From NCBI GenBank assembly GCA_963812475.1, contig CAWEVI010000039.1:1-64000 (forward strand): a DNA stretch of 64,000 nucleotides. Direction: 5' to 3'. The notes beneath the pieces are model-generated. The model was not told the origin of the DNA. It saw only the letters and a list, made by a program, of their open reading frames with translations, and ran no database searches. The number at the start of each line of letters is the position of its first letter. Positions within the stretch are counted from its first letter, which is position 1. Both the position numbers and the translations under genes were made by a program. Below, piece by piece: positions 46,663-56,456 of this stretch. Source of the stretch: JAMXLO01 sp963812475. Its GTDB lineage: Bacteria; Pseudomonadota; Alphaproteobacteria; Acetobacterales; Acetobacteraceae.

Positions 46663-47058
46663 GTGCCCGAACGGGTGTTGAGCACGGAGGCGGCCGCCAC
46701 GCTGGTGCGGCAGTTGCGGGACCAATATGGTCCGGTGCTGCTCCACCAGTCGGGTGGCTGCTGCGAGGGCAGTGCGCCGATGTGCTTCCGGCGCAGCGGC
46801 TTCCGTGTCGCAGCGCGTGACGTGCTGCTCGGCGTGATCGAGGGCAGCCCGTTCTATGTCAGCGCCGCGCAATTCCCCTATTGGGCGAACAGCCAGCTCA
46901 CCATCGACGTGGTGCCGGACGGCGGCGACAGCTTCTCGCTCGAGGCGGCGGACGGTGTGCGGTTCATCACCCGTTCGCGCGTGTTCTCCGATACCGAGAT
47001 GAATGCACTGGACGCGGCCGGGCCGCCGCCGGTGGGCCCGAATGCCCTGGCGCTTTGA
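46663..47058 (+). CDS. DUF779 family protein
   Basis: A 131-residue protein with the DUF779 hallmark LLHQSGGCCEGSAPMCF at about 26-42 and SQLTIDVVPDGGDSFSLE. The conserved cysteine pair may bind metal. The family almost always accompanies aldehyde or alcohol dehydrogenase genes, as here; its job is unknown. GTG at 46663 is the start. It is the second gene of the ALDH operon. Confidence 0.85.
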   Translation: MPERVLSTEAAATLVRQLRDQYGPVLLHQSGGCCEGSAPMCFRRSGFRVAARDVLLGVIEGSPFYVSAAQFPYWANSQLTIDVVPDGGDSFSLEAADGVRFITRSRVFSDTEMNALDAAGPPPVGPNALAL

Positions 47059-47105
47059 CGCGGGCGCTCAAACCAATGATCTTCCGTTACCGCCAATTCC
47101 TCGCG

Positions 47106-47924
47106 TCATGACACTGGCGCGGCCAGCAGCAGCCGCAGCACCACCATCCATTTGTAACGCGGATCGAGCACCTGCCCGTCCGCTGTGGCCAGCCTGCCGT
47201 CCGGCGTCACCGGCACGTGCTTCAAGGTCACCGCGTCATCGACATTGCCGCCGACCACGCCGATCTGTCCCGCAACCGCGGTGTCCACCACGATGTCGCA
47301 ATGCCCCGGGAAATGCCCGGCCGGCAGATCGTCGAAACTCAGATCGCGCGCACTGCCGCGGCCGATGCAGATCAGGTCGCCCGGCAGCGGAGCATAAGCC
47401 TCAGGGCGTTCGGCGCTGATCAGCCATCCGGTGCTCTGGCCCAGCACCATCAGCTTCGCGATGTCGATGTAGTCCGAATGGCTGGCGGAATAGGGAAACC
47501 GTGCGCCGGCGCCAGCGATTCGCATCACGTAGGACACGAACGCCGCCGACCAGGCATATTGCGCGTCAACGCTGGCCGGAAACACGATGCCGTTCGCATC
47601 GTGCCTGCCGGTCCAGGCGGCGTCCGGTGCGCCGGCGTTCATGCCCAACCACCAGTATTCGCCGACGCGCTGCCATAGACCCTGCTGGCGTTCCGGCTTG
47701 TCCTCGGGCGAGGCCGGCCGGTAGCTGCCAGGCGGATCGTCGTCCACCTGTGAACCGAACAGCCGCCACTCGCGAAGCGCGATCGCCGCCACCGCATCGC
47801 GCGAGATCGGCTCGTACGGGGTGCGCGCGAACGGCGGCACGTGGGCGTCCGGCGGCAGTGGCGGCGCGCGTGGCGCGGCACAGGCCGACAGCAGGGCAAG
47901 AGGCAGCACGATTGCGGCGCGCAT
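47106..47924 (-). CDS. DUF2272 lipoprotein
   Basis: A 272-residue precursor beginning MRAAIVLPLALLSACAAPRA, with a lipobox (LLSAC) and predicted lipid-attached Cys15. The mature part has the DUF2272 pattern with WSAAFVSYVMRIAG and GHCDIVVD, resembling papain-like/CHAP-type amidase folds (Cys/His region), so a cell-wall hydrolase is conceivable. The function is not established. The ATG at 47924 is chosen for the signal peptide. It is last in a minus-strand run after mtnA, 55 bp away. Confidence 0.75.
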   Translation of the reverse strand: MRAAIVLPLALLSACAAPRAPPLPPDAHVPPFARTPYEPISRDAVAAIALREWRLFGSQVDDDPPGSYRPASPEDKPERQQGLWQRVGEYWWLGMNAGAPDAAWTGRHDANGIVFPASVDAQYAWSAAFVSYVMRIAGAGARFPYSASHSDYIDIAKLMVLGQSTGWLISAERPEAYAPLPGDLICIGRGSARDLSFDDLPAGHFPGHCDIVVDTAVAGQIGVVGGNVDDAVTLKHVPVTPDGRLATADGQVLDPRYKWMVVLRLLLAAPVS

Positions 47925-47979
47925 CAGCGTCTCTCCTGGCCGCACTGGAACCGCAACGGCCCCCGGCGAGTGCCGCCCG

Positions 47980-49074
<1,095 letters not shown>

Positions 49075-49078
49075 TATT

Positions 49079-49585
49079 TCAGACTCTCTGATGCAGCACG
49101 CAGACCAGCGTGAACAGCCGCCGTGCCGTCGCGAAATCGATGGCGATCTTGCCGTCGAGCCGTTCACGCATCAGCGTGGCGCCTTCGTTGTGCAGTCCTC
49201 GGCGGCCCATGTCGATCGCCTGGATGCGCTCCGCATGCCCTTCCTCCATCGCCTTGATGTGGCTGTCCACCAGCAGGTGATAGTCCTTCACCAGCCGACG
49301 GAATGGACCGAGAGCCAGGCCGACCACGACCAGGGGCGACCCGTTGCCGCGCCGGATGTCGAACACCAGTCTGCCATCATGCAACGCGAGGTGCAGCACG
49401 AACGGCCCGCGCCCTGGATGGCCGGGCTTCGCGATCAACGGCACGAACTCGTTCTCGGCGACCAGATCGGCGACCGCCTGCGCGCGATCGGCCTCCAGCG
49501 CCGGGGGCAGGGTGGAAGGGACTTCCCCGTCCAGCACTACGCGGGACAGGCGTCCCTGACCTATGCCGGACGGCCGCCTGGTCAT
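49079..49585 (-). CDS. UPF0262 family protein
   Basis: A 168-residue protein of the alphaproteobacterial UPF0262 family, function unknown. Typical segments are ALEADRAQAVADLVAEN, PFVLHLALHDGRLVFDIR, LALGPFRRLVKDYHLLVDSH and RLDGKIAIDFATARRLFTLV. The ATG at 49585 overlaps the DUF983 stop by 4 bases. The gene is in one operon with DUF983 and mtnA. The family distribution supports an alphaproteobacterial origin of the window. Confidence 0.88.
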   Translation of the reverse strand: MTRRPSGIGQGRLSRVVLDGEVPSTLPPALEADRAQAVADLVAENEFVPLIAKPGHPGRGPFVLHLALHDGRLVFDIRRGNGSPLVVVGLALGPFRRLVKDYHLLVDSHIKAMEEGHAERIQAIDMGRRGLHNEGATLMRERLDGKIAIDFATARRLFTLVCVLHQRV

Positions 49586-50001
49586 CCGATCTCGACGTCG
49601 GACTTGAGCATGTTGAAGGTCAGCATCAGCCCAACCGTCGCGCCCTTGACCGGCCGCAACAACCCCAGCGCCAGGATGATCGTCAGCGGCACAAAGATCA
49701 CCGACAGCAGCCAGGTCGGCGGATCGGACATCTTCTGCATGATCAGTATGGCGGGGATCACGATGTGGCCGACAATCAGGATGGTAAAGTATGGCGGCGC
49801 ATCGTCCGCGCGCGCCAGCCCCAGCGGAGCGTGGCAGTTCGGACAGATTGGCACCACCCGCAGGAAGCCGTCGAACAGACGCCCCTTGCCGCAGGCTGGG
49901 CAGCGTCCCATCAGGCCACGACCCATCGTTGTGGGCAGTGGAGGTACCGGCCAGGGCGGCGGCGGTGTGATGCGGTCCGGCTGCCAGCGGATCGGGGCCA
50001 T
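49582..50001 (-). CDS. DUF983 zinc-ribbon membrane protein
   Basis: A 139-residue protein. An N-terminal zinc ribbon (GRCPACGKGRLFDGFL and CPNCHAPL) is followed by two hydrophobic helices (YFTILIVGHIVIPAILIM and LLSVIFVPLTIILALGLL), the DUF983 layout. In some bacteria the family is linked to cytochrome oxidase loci, but not here. The start at 50001 (MAPIRWQPDR) is preferred; an ATG at residue 26 is possible. It is first in a four-gene minus-strand operon. Confidence 0.88.
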   Translation of the reverse strand: MAPIRWQPDRITPPPPWPVPPLPTTMGRGLMGRCPACGKGRLFDGFLRVVPICPNCHAPLGLARADDAPPYFTILIVGHIVIPAILIMQKMSDPPTWLLSVIFVPLTIILALGLLRPVKGATVGLMLTFNMLKSDVEIG

Positions 50002-50086
50002 GAGGCGGGTCCTTGCGAGAAGGGGTCGTGTGCCGCCCCATATCGGTCATATTGATCGCGCCCGCCAGAGGACGGAGACTGCCCGC

Positions 50087-50764
50087 ATGGCACGTATTCT
50101 GGTGATCAACCCCAATTCCTCGGTCGCCTGCTCCGTCGGCATCTCCGCTGCGCTGGCACCATTTCGGCTGCACGGCGGGCCTGAATTCGCGGTTGCCACC
50201 CTCGCGGAAGGGCCGCCAGCGATCTACGACTGGCGGGACTGGCACAGCGTGGTGGAACCGCTCTGCCGTCTGATCGAACGTGAGCGGGCGGACGCCTATG
50301 TGATCGCCTGCGCCTCGGATCCCGGCATCGAGGCTGCACGAACGACAACGACGCGGCCGGTGTTCGGCGTGTTCCGCTCCGCGGTGTCGGTTGCAGTGGC
50401 GCGTGCGGAGCGGTTCGGCGTGATCGCCATCGTCGATGCGTCGAAGGCGCGTCATCTGGCGGCGCTGCGGGCGATGGGTCTGGAAAGCCGCCTCGCCGCG
50501 GAGATCGCGCTGAACGTGACGATGGAGACGCTGCTGCAGCCGCAGGCGGCACGCATCCGGTTGATCGCAGCCGCACGCGCGTGCGCGGGTTCGGGCGCAG
50601 GGACGATCATCCTCGGTTGCACCGGAATGGCGCACCACCGTGCCGCAGTGGAGGACGCGGTCGGCATCCCGGTGATCGAGCCATGCCAGGCTGCGGCCGG
50701 GATCGCACTGGTCGCAATCCAGCCGTCAGTCAGCGCCGAGACGCCGGAGCAGATTGCAGTCTGA
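50087..50764 (+). CDS. Asp/Glu/hydantoin racemase family protein
   Basis: A 225-residue cofactor-independent racemase. It begins ARILVINPNSSVACSVGISAAL; the two catalytic cysteines are in VIACASDPGIEAA (residue about 80) and IILGCTGMAHH (about 178). The family contains hydantoin racemases and related isomerases. An allantoinase-like amidohydrolase lies about 1 kb downstream on the opposite strand, so a hydantoin or ureide substrate is plausible. The ATG at 50087 follows GGACGGAGA. The gene is divergent from DUF983. Confidence 0.88.
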   Translation: MARILVINPNSSVACSVGISAALAPFRLHGGPEFAVATLAEGPPAIYDWRDWHSVVEPLCRLIERERADAYVIACASDPGIEAARTTTTRPVFGVFRSAVSVAVARAERFGVIAIVDASKARHLAALRAMGLESRLAAEIALNVTMETLLQPQAARIRLIAAARACAGSGAGTIILGCTGMAHHRAAVEDAVGIPVIEPCQAAAGIALVAIQPSVSAETPEQIAV

Positions 50765-50774
50765 CGAACAGGCG

Positions 50775-50954
50775 TTATGCCTCCAGATCCAGTTGGTGTG
50801 CCTCGGGTTCCGCTATCTCGGGCTCGACGGGCTTGCGCTTTCGCGGACGGCGCGGAAGAGGTCCGTCGTCTTCATCGTTCTTCGGCGTCGCATGCGGTTT
50901 CGAAGGCAGGCGGGCTTCGGCACTGCCAGGAACCGCGCGCACTCCGCTCATCAT
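50775..50954 (-). CDS. Small charged protein, candidate
   Basis: A 59-residue frame reads MMSGVRAVPGSAEARLPSK, then NDEDDGPLPRRPRKRKPVEP and ends HQLDLEA. It is rich in Pro, acidic and basic residues and is probably disordered. Codon third positions are mostly G or C, as in neighbours. It fills the gap between the racemase and a membrane protein. No family is recognised, and chance cannot be excluded. Confidence 0.4.
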   Translation of the reverse strand: MMSGVRAVPGSAEARLPSKPHATPKNDEDDGPLPRRPRKRKPVEPEIAEPEAHQLDLEA

Positions 50955-51050
50955 GAGGCCCTTTCGCAGGCGTTCAATGAGAATGCTGGCGTGGGCGGCT
51001 TAGCGCGGAGTTAATGCCACCGCAGTTTCTCCCTCCCGTTGTCGGGCTGA

Positions 51051-51467
51051 TCACTGCACGCGCTCCCATATGAGCACAGGCTGAATGCTGACGGTTACTT
51101 CCTGGGTCCGCCGATCGGCCATCAACTGGCTGACGTAGTGCACCGATCCGGGAATTGCGCTGCCGTCCGGCAGGGCATTCCGGTCGATCCCGCCAAGAGC
51201 GGCTTCGCAGACGAAGCGGAATGCCACATACCCGCCGGCGAGCGTCTGGATATTCTCGATCGTGACGCTCGCGGGCAACCTGAAACGCTCGGTCAGGCTC
51301 TGCCGCACCAGGGCGAGCGTATCGGGATCGCCGCAATCCGGTGGCACGACGTGGGTGCGCAGCCAGATCACCGTGACAGCCGCGAACAGCAGGACACCGC
51401 TGGCCACAAGCACGAGTGCAAGCCGCAGCGCCGGCCGCCGACGAGGGCGAAACAGTCCTTCGCTCAT
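51051..51467 (-). CDS. Hypothetical single-span membrane protein
   Basis: A 138-residue protein. Basic N-terminus (MSEGLFRPRRRPALR), one membrane helix (LALVLVASGVLLFAAVTVIWL, about 16-36), then a periplasmic domain of about 100 residues with two cysteines (PPDCGDPDT, RFVCEAALG) that could form a disulfide. No family is recognised. The ATG at 51467 is chosen; the frame upstream runs through a palindromic repeat. Confidence 0.55.
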   Translation of the reverse strand: MSEGLFRPRRRPALRLALVLVASGVLLFAAVTVIWLRTHVVPPDCGDPDTLALVRQSLTERFRLPASVTIENIQTLAGGYVAFRFVCEAALGGIDRNALPDGSAIPGSVHYVSQLMADRRTQEVTVSIQPVLIWERVQ

Positions 51468-51502
51468 GGCGTCATCAGGATAAGCGCAGGCCCAAGTGTA
51501 AT

Positions 51503-51640
51503 TCTCCCCCTCCCCTTGTGGGAGCGGGTTGGGGGACGGGGTCGCACCATCGCAAGGCAGTACCGGTCGCATAAATGCCGAACTTGACTTCGTAACGCGA
51601 TCCCCTCTCCCAAACCCCCTCCCGCAAGGGGAGGGGGAGG
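51503..51640. repeat. Pair of CCCTCCCC/GGGGAGGG palindromic units
   Basis: Units at about 51503-51536 and 51601-51640 are related hairpin sequences (CTCCCCCTCCCCTTGTGGGAG and CCCCCTCCCGCAAGGGGAGGGGG) in opposed orientation. They fall between two minus-strand genes and are similar to the element at 17555-17592. Confidence 0.65.
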
Positions 51641-51682
51641 CGCTTCCCCAGCCGCACTATTATACCGATCGTTGAAGGCCGA

Positions 51683-53038
51683 TCAGCACGCCGCTCTGCG
51701 AACGAATTGTCCGTCGCCTGGCTTGGCCAGCACCGTCGCGCCGTCCCAGATCGGCCTGCCACGCAGCCAGGTCGCCGCAACACGCGCACGCATCTTCCGC
51801 CCGTGATAGGGCGACCAGCGCATCTCGGGCCGATCCTGGATATCGAACTCGTCAAAGACGAAGTCGCCGCGTTCCAGCACACACAGATCGGCATCTGAAC
51901 CGACGCGGATCGCGCCCTTCTTCGGCCAGAGCCCGTGCATCCGCGCGCTCCGTTCGGCGCAATAGGTCGCCATCAGCGTCGGCGGCAGTCCGCGCTCGTC
52001 CAGCAGCGTGAACATCAGCGGCGCGAAACTCTGCAATCCGGTGAGCCCGGCGCCATTGGCAAAAATATCGGGCAATATCTTGCGCTCGATCGGCCACGGC
52101 GCGTGGTCGGTCGAGACATACGCGATCTTGTCGGCCAGCAGGCACTGCCACATTCGCTCCACCTCATCAGCGGTCCGGAACGGCGGGTTGCACTTGCCCT
52201 TGCCACCCAGCCGGACGATGTCGTCCTCGGTCATGCAGAGATACTGGATGCAGGCTTCGCCCGTCGTCCGTGCGCCCATGCTGCGAAACGTCGCGGCGAT
52301 CTCGAAGCCGCGCGCCAGTGACGAATGCGCGATGTGCACGTGCGCGCCGGTCTCATACGCCATCTCGAAGATCTCGAGGTCAGCCATCGTCTCGGCCAGC
52401 GGCGGGCGCGTGCGGCAATGCATGATCGGCTCGGTGCGGCCAGCCGCGCGTGCCTGCGCGGTCAGCATCTCGACCAGTTCCTGATCTTCGTTGTGGATCG
52501 CGACCGGCAATCCGGTCTTCGCGATCTCGCGAAATGCGGCGAGCATCGTCGGATGGTCGATGCGCGGAAAACGCACGGCGTCGTACTCGTAGGTGGAGAG
52601 CTTGAACGCCGAGATGCCGCCCGCCGCCAGATCCGGGATTGCACCGACGCCGCCCGTTTTCGTGATGGTGCCGTACAGCGCCATATCGACATGCGCCGTT
52701 CGCTCCACCCAGCCGATCTTGGCGGCGAGGATCGCACCATCGGTCACCGGACGCGGCACGTCGTACGGCATATCGACGCAAGTGGTCACACCGCCCGCAG
52801 CGGCACTCATCGTCGCGGTCGCGATGCCGGGCCAGCCCGTGGACGACGAGGTATGCATGTGCCCGTCCACCAGCCCGGGCACGATCAGCTTTCCACTGTG
52901 ATCGACCGTTTCGCCCGCGGGCGGCGGCTCGCCTTCGCCGACTGCCGCGATCGTCTCACCGCGGATCGCGACGTAGCCGCGCGGGATGATGGCATCACCG
53001 GTAACCACCTCGCCGATGATCAACCGATCGAATGGCAT
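51683..53038 (-). CDS. Allantoinase/dihydroorotase-like amidohydrolase
   Basis: A 451-residue cyclic-amide hydrolase. Metal-site motifs: DGHMHTSSS (H-x-H), the presumed carboxylated Lys in ISAFKLSTY, VAIHNED, HIAHSSLARG, and VSTDHAPW with the catalytic Asp. The pattern is closest to allantoinase and hydantoinase (D-hydantoin) types rather than PyrC. The ATG at 53038 is chosen; the frame extends to 53155 without homology. A hydantoin-racemase-type gene nearby suggests a ureide or hydantoin pathway. The gene is divergent from prpD. Confidence 0.88.
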   Translation of the reverse strand: MPFDRLIIGEVVTGDAIIPRGYVAIRGETIAAVGEGEPPPAGETVDHSGKLIVPGLVDGHMHTSSSTGWPGIATATMSAAAGGVTTCVDMPYDVPRPVTDGAILAAKIGWVERTAHVDMALYGTITKTGGVGAIPDLAAGGISAFKLSTYEYDAVRFPRIDHPTMLAAFREIAKTGLPVAIHNEDQELVEMLTAQARAAGRTEPIMHCRTRPPLAETMADLEIFEMAYETGAHVHIAHSSLARGFEIAATFRSMGARTTGEACIQYLCMTEDDIVRLGGKGKCNPPFRTADEVERMWQCLLADKIAYVSTDHAPWPIERKILPDIFANGAGLTGLQSFAPLMFTLLDERGLPPTLMATYCAERSARMHGLWPKKGAIRVGSDADLCVLERGDFVFDEFDIQDRPEMRWSPYHGRKMRARVAATWLRGRPIWDGATVLAKPGDGQFVRRAAC

Positions 53039-53199
53039 TGACACTATATATATGTATCCCCGGCATCGAGTTGCGACGCGGTGCGCTTGCCGTTGCGGTG
53101 CCCCCACCTTACGAAGGATCGCACGAAGGCTAGACCGCGAAGGAACGCCAGCCAAGTCTGCCGTTCAGCGCCCCATCCGTGACCGAATGGAGGAAACGC

Positions 53200-54699
53200 A
53201 TGATCCTGCACGACGTGAAGGTGCATCCGTCCAAGGCAAACCTGAAGCGCGAGGATCAGCTCGCCTGGAAGATTGCCGCCGTCGCCGCCGACAAGGTGCC
53301 GGTGGAACGCGATGTCGCGGCGATGATCGTCAACCGCGTCATCGACAACGCCGCCGTGGCAATCGCCGCCATCAACCGCCATTCGGTCGTCTCGGCGCGA
53401 GACATGGCGCTCGGGCATCCGCGCAAGGATGCCGCAACGGTGTTCGGCGTCGCGTCCGGCAAGCGCGTCAGTCCCGAATGGGCGGCATGGGCGAACGGAA
53501 CCGCGATCCGCGAGCTCGACATGCACGACACGTTTCTGGCCGAGGACTACTCCCATCCTGGCGACAACATTCCGCCGATCCTCGCGGTAGCGCAGACCAT
53601 GGGCAAATCGGGACGCGACCTGATCCGCGGCATCGCCACTGGATACGAAATCCACATCGACCTGGTGCGCGCGATCAGCCTGCACAAGCACAAGATCGAC
53701 CACATCACTCATCTCTGCCCGGGGCAGGCCGCCGGCATCGGCACCCTGCTCGGGCTGAAGCAGGACATGATCTACCAGGCGGTGCAGCAGGCGGTGCATG
53801 TCAGCTGCACCACGCGGCAGTCGCGCAAGGGCGAGATCAGCTCGTGGAAGGCTTATGCTCCGGCGCATTCCGGCAAGCTCGCCGTGGAAGCGGTGGACCG
53901 CGTCATGCGCGGCGAAGGTGCGCCAAGTCCGATCTACGAAGGCGAGGATGGCGTGATCGCCTGGCTGCTCGACGGACCCGAGGCGAATTACCATGTGCCG
54001 TTGCCGGCTCCGGGCGAACCGAAACGCGCCATCCTGGACAGCTTCACCAAGGAGCACAGCGCGGAGTACCAGTCGCAGGCGTTGATCGATCTCGCCTTTC
54101 GCATGCGCGGACAGATCGCCGACCTGGAGAACATCGACAGGATCATCATCCACACCAGCCACCACACGCACGCCGTGATCGGCACCGGCGCCAACGATCC
54201 GCAGAAGATGGATCCGAAGGCGAGCCGCGAGACGCTCGACCACTCGATCATGTACATCTTTGCGGTCGCCCTGCAGGACGGACGCTGGCACCACGTCAAC
54301 AGCTACACCCCGCGCCGCGCTGCGCGAGCCGATACCGTGCGGCTCTGGCATAAGATCGAGACGCGCGAGGATCCCGAGTGGGAGCGCCGCTATCTCTCCA
54401 CCGATCCGAACGAGCTTGCCTACGGTGGCCGCGTCGAGGTGCTGATGCAGGACGGCAGCCGCATCGTCGATGAACTCGCGGTGGCGAATGCCCATACGCT
54501 TGGCGTCAGGCCGTTCGGCCGCGACGACTACATCGGGAAATTCACCACGCTGACCGACGGCATCATCTCCGCGCGCGAGGCGAACCGCTTTCTGGAAGCG
54601 GCACAGGACCTGCCGCGCCTGAAGACGGACGAACTGCACCGATTGAACGTTGCCCTGCCCGCCGGCACGCTGGCTGTCGGCAAGCCGGGGATCTTCTGA
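53200..54699 (+). CDS. prpD: MmgE/PrpD family dehydratase (2-methylcitrate dehydratase)
   Basis: A 499-residue PrpD-family protein that would dehydrate 2-methylcitrate to 2-methyl-cis-aconitate in propionate breakdown. Typical segments are NRVIDNAAVAIAAINRHSV, NGTAIRELDMHDTFLAEDYSHPGDN (catalytic-site region) and SHTHAVIGTGANDPQKMDP-type sequence. The ATG at 53200 follows GGAGG well. It is separated from prpC by a palindromic repeat of about 90 bp. No prpB or acnB/acnD is in the window. Confidence 0.9.
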   Translation: MILHDVKVHPSKANLKREDQLAWKIAAVAADKVPVERDVAAMIVNRVIDNAAVAIAAINRHSVVSARDMALGHPRKDAATVFGVASGKRVSPEWAAWANGTAIRELDMHDTFLAEDYSHPGDNIPPILAVAQTMGKSGRDLIRGIATGYEIHIDLVRAISLHKHKIDHITHLCPGQAAGIGTLLGLKQDMIYQAVQQAVHVSCTTRQSRKGEISSWKAYAPAHSGKLAVEAVDRVMRGEGAPSPIYEGEDGVIAWLLDGPEANYHVPLPAPGEPKRAILDSFTKEHSAEYQSQALIDLAFRMRGQIADLENIDRIIIHTSHHTHAVIGTGANDPQKMDPKASRETLDHSIMYIFAVALQDGRWHHVNSYTPRRAARADTVRLWHKIETREDPEWERRYLSTDPNELAYGGRVEVLMQDGSRIVDELAVANAHTLGVRPFGRDDYIGKFTTLTDGIISAREANRFLEAAQDLPRLKTDELHRLNVALPAGTLAVGKPGIF

Positions 54700-54723
54700 C
54701 CGCGTAACGCGCCAGTCCCTCAA

Positions 54724-54812
54724 CGTCATGGCAGGGCTCGGCCCCGCCATCCACGTCTTGCGATGCTGGAACAAGCAAAGACGTGGACGGTGGGTCTGTG
54801 CCGGCCATGACG
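54724..54812. repeat. CGTCATGGC-type palindromic repeat between prpD and prpC
   Basis: CGTCATGGCAGGGCT at 54724 and GCCGGCCATGACG ending at 54812 form outer arms; CCACGTCTTG and CAAAGACGTGG form an inner stem around 54750-54786. The family is the same as at 34731-34813. It lies inside the probable prpD-prpC transcript. Confidence 0.75.
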
Positions 54813-54833
54813 ATGGACAAAGGAGACACATCA

Positions 54834-55988
54834 ATGAGCGACACCGCAGCCATTCCCAACCGGGCGAAGAAAGGCGTCGGCCTGTCCGGCGTCACGGCCG
54901 GCAACACCGCGCTGTGCACCGTCGGGCGCACCGGCAATGACCTGCACTACCGCGGCTACGACATCCTGGACATCGCGGAACAATGCGAGTTCGAGGAGAT
55001 CGCCTATCTGCTGGTGCACGGCAAATTGCCGACTCGTGCCGAACTGGTGGCGTACAAAGCGCGGCTGCGTGCCTGGCGCGGCCTGCCGGCATCGGTGAAG
55101 CAGACACTGGAAGCGCTGCCGCCGGCGGCGCATCCGATGGATGTGATGCGTACCGCGGTATCGGCGCTCGGCTGCATGCTGCCCGAGAAGGACGACCAGA
55201 ACCCGCCCGGCGCACGCGACATCATCGACCGGCTCATGGCCTGTCTCGGTTCGGCGCTGCTCTACTGGTTTCACTACGCGCACAACGGCAAGCGGATCGA
55301 CGTGGAGACTGACGACGACAGCATCGGCGGGCATTTCCTGCACCTGCTGCACGGCAGGCCGCCCAGCGAGATGTTCGTCCGTGCCATGCACACCTCGCTC
55401 ATTCTCTACGCCGAACATGAGTTCAACGCGTCGACCTTCACCTGTCGGGTGGTCGCCGGGACCGGCGCCGACATGTACTCGGCAATCACGGCCGGCATCG
55501 GCGCGCTGCGTGGGCCGAAGCACGGCGGCGCTAACGAGGTCTCGTTCGAGATCCAGAGCCGCTACGCCGATCCGGATGAAGCGGAAGCCGACATTCGCCG
55601 GCGCGTCGCCAATCGCGAGGTGGTCATCGGCTTCGGTCATGCCGTCTATACGATCGCCGATCCGCGCAACAAGGTGATCAAGGACGTGGCGCTTCGGCTG
55701 TCGCAGGCCGCCGGATCGACGAAACTGTTCGAAGTTGCCGATCGTATCGAGGCGACGATGGCCGACGCCAAGCAGATGTTCGCCAACCTCGATTGGTTCA
55801 GCGCGATCTCCTACCACATGCTTGGCGTACCGACGTCGATGTTCACTCCACTGTTCGTGATCGCACGCACGTCCGGCTGGGGCGCGCATGTCATGGAACA
55901 GCGCATCGACAACAAGCTGATCCGTCCCACCGCCAACTATACCGGCCCCGAAAATGTGCCGTTCGTGCCGATCGATCGGCGCGTCTGA
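54834..55988 (+). CDS. prpC: 2-methylcitrate synthase
   Basis: A 384-residue citrate-synthase family enzyme condensing propionyl-CoA with oxaloacetate. Catalytic motifs: AEHEFNASTFTCRVVAGTGADMYSAI (His), GPKHGGANE (His), and GFGHAVYTIADPRN. The short form, the NxLHYRGYDILDIA segment and adjacency to prpD support PrpC rather than the TCA-cycle enzyme. The ATG at 54834 follows AGGAG by 7 bases. A clear terminator follows. Confidence 0.92.
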   Translation: MSDTAAIPNRAKKGVGLSGVTAGNTALCTVGRTGNDLHYRGYDILDIAEQCEFEEIAYLLVHGKLPTRAELVAYKARLRAWRGLPASVKQTLEALPPAAHPMDVMRTAVSALGCMLPEKDDQNPPGARDIIDRLMACLGSALLYWFHYAHNGKRIDVETDDDSIGGHFLHLLHGRPPSEMFVRAMHTSLILYAEHEFNASTFTCRVVAGTGADMYSAITAGIGALRGPKHGGANEVSFEIQSRYADPDEAEADIRRRVANREVVIGFGHAVYTIADPRNKVIKDVALRLSQAAGSTKLFEVADRIEATMADAKQMFANLDWFSAISYHMLGVPTSMFTPLFVIARTSGWGAHVMEQRIDNKLIRPTANYTGPENVPFVPIDRRV

Positions 55989-56011
55989 GCAATTCACGCA
56001 CGCTGAACACA

Positions 56012-56041
56012 CCGCCGCGACAGCGATGTCGCGGCGGTTTT
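56012..56041 (+). terminator. Rho-independent terminator after prpC
   Basis: An 11-bp perfect stem (CCGCCGCGACA, 56012-56022; TGTCGCGGCGG, 56027-56037), GCGA loop, then TTTTCTGTG. Confidence 0.9.
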
Positions 56042-56456
56042 CTGTGACATCGTTGCATCGCTTTACATGGTGCACGCACTTTTTTCGTCAAACCCGCGAC
56101 GAAACGGTTGCTTTTTGTTGACATGCATGCGCGAGACGCGGAATAGCGGATTCGGTGTGCGCGAGTCCGATTCGCAGAACATTCACTGAGAGTCGGTGCG
56201 CACGCGATAACAGAAGGACGGTCCATTGACCGCAGCCTCGTCCGGATGAAGCACAGCCGAGTTTGTCGCGCTTGCGGACGTGTGCGGCACTGGCGCGCGT
56301 GGATGACGAAGACCCACGCTGGATCGCCGGCCCGATGAAGCTGGCCTGCCCGCACGGCTCGATCGATGCGGCAGACCTGGTGCGGACCCGGCTGCAAGGG
56401 CGGCCGTTGATCACCCGCGCGACAGCAACCGACGACACCAGAAGGAGTTTCTAAAG
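56042..56456 (+). promoter_or_regulatory. Leader/promoter region of the histone-like gene
   Basis: This 415-bp stretch has no convincing gene. It starts AT-richer than its surroundings. A candidate promoter is TTGACA (56118-56123) with GAATAG 17 bases on (56141-56146). That would give a leader of nearly 300 nt. GAAGGAG at 56441-56447 is the ribosome site of the next gene. A 63-codon TTG frame (56263-56454) was judged unsupported. Confidence 0.4.

Noticed and set aside
56263..56454. 63-codon frame starting at TTG before the histone-like gene
   Set aside because: No ribosome-binding site, unusual start, no recognised motif; more likely leader sequence.
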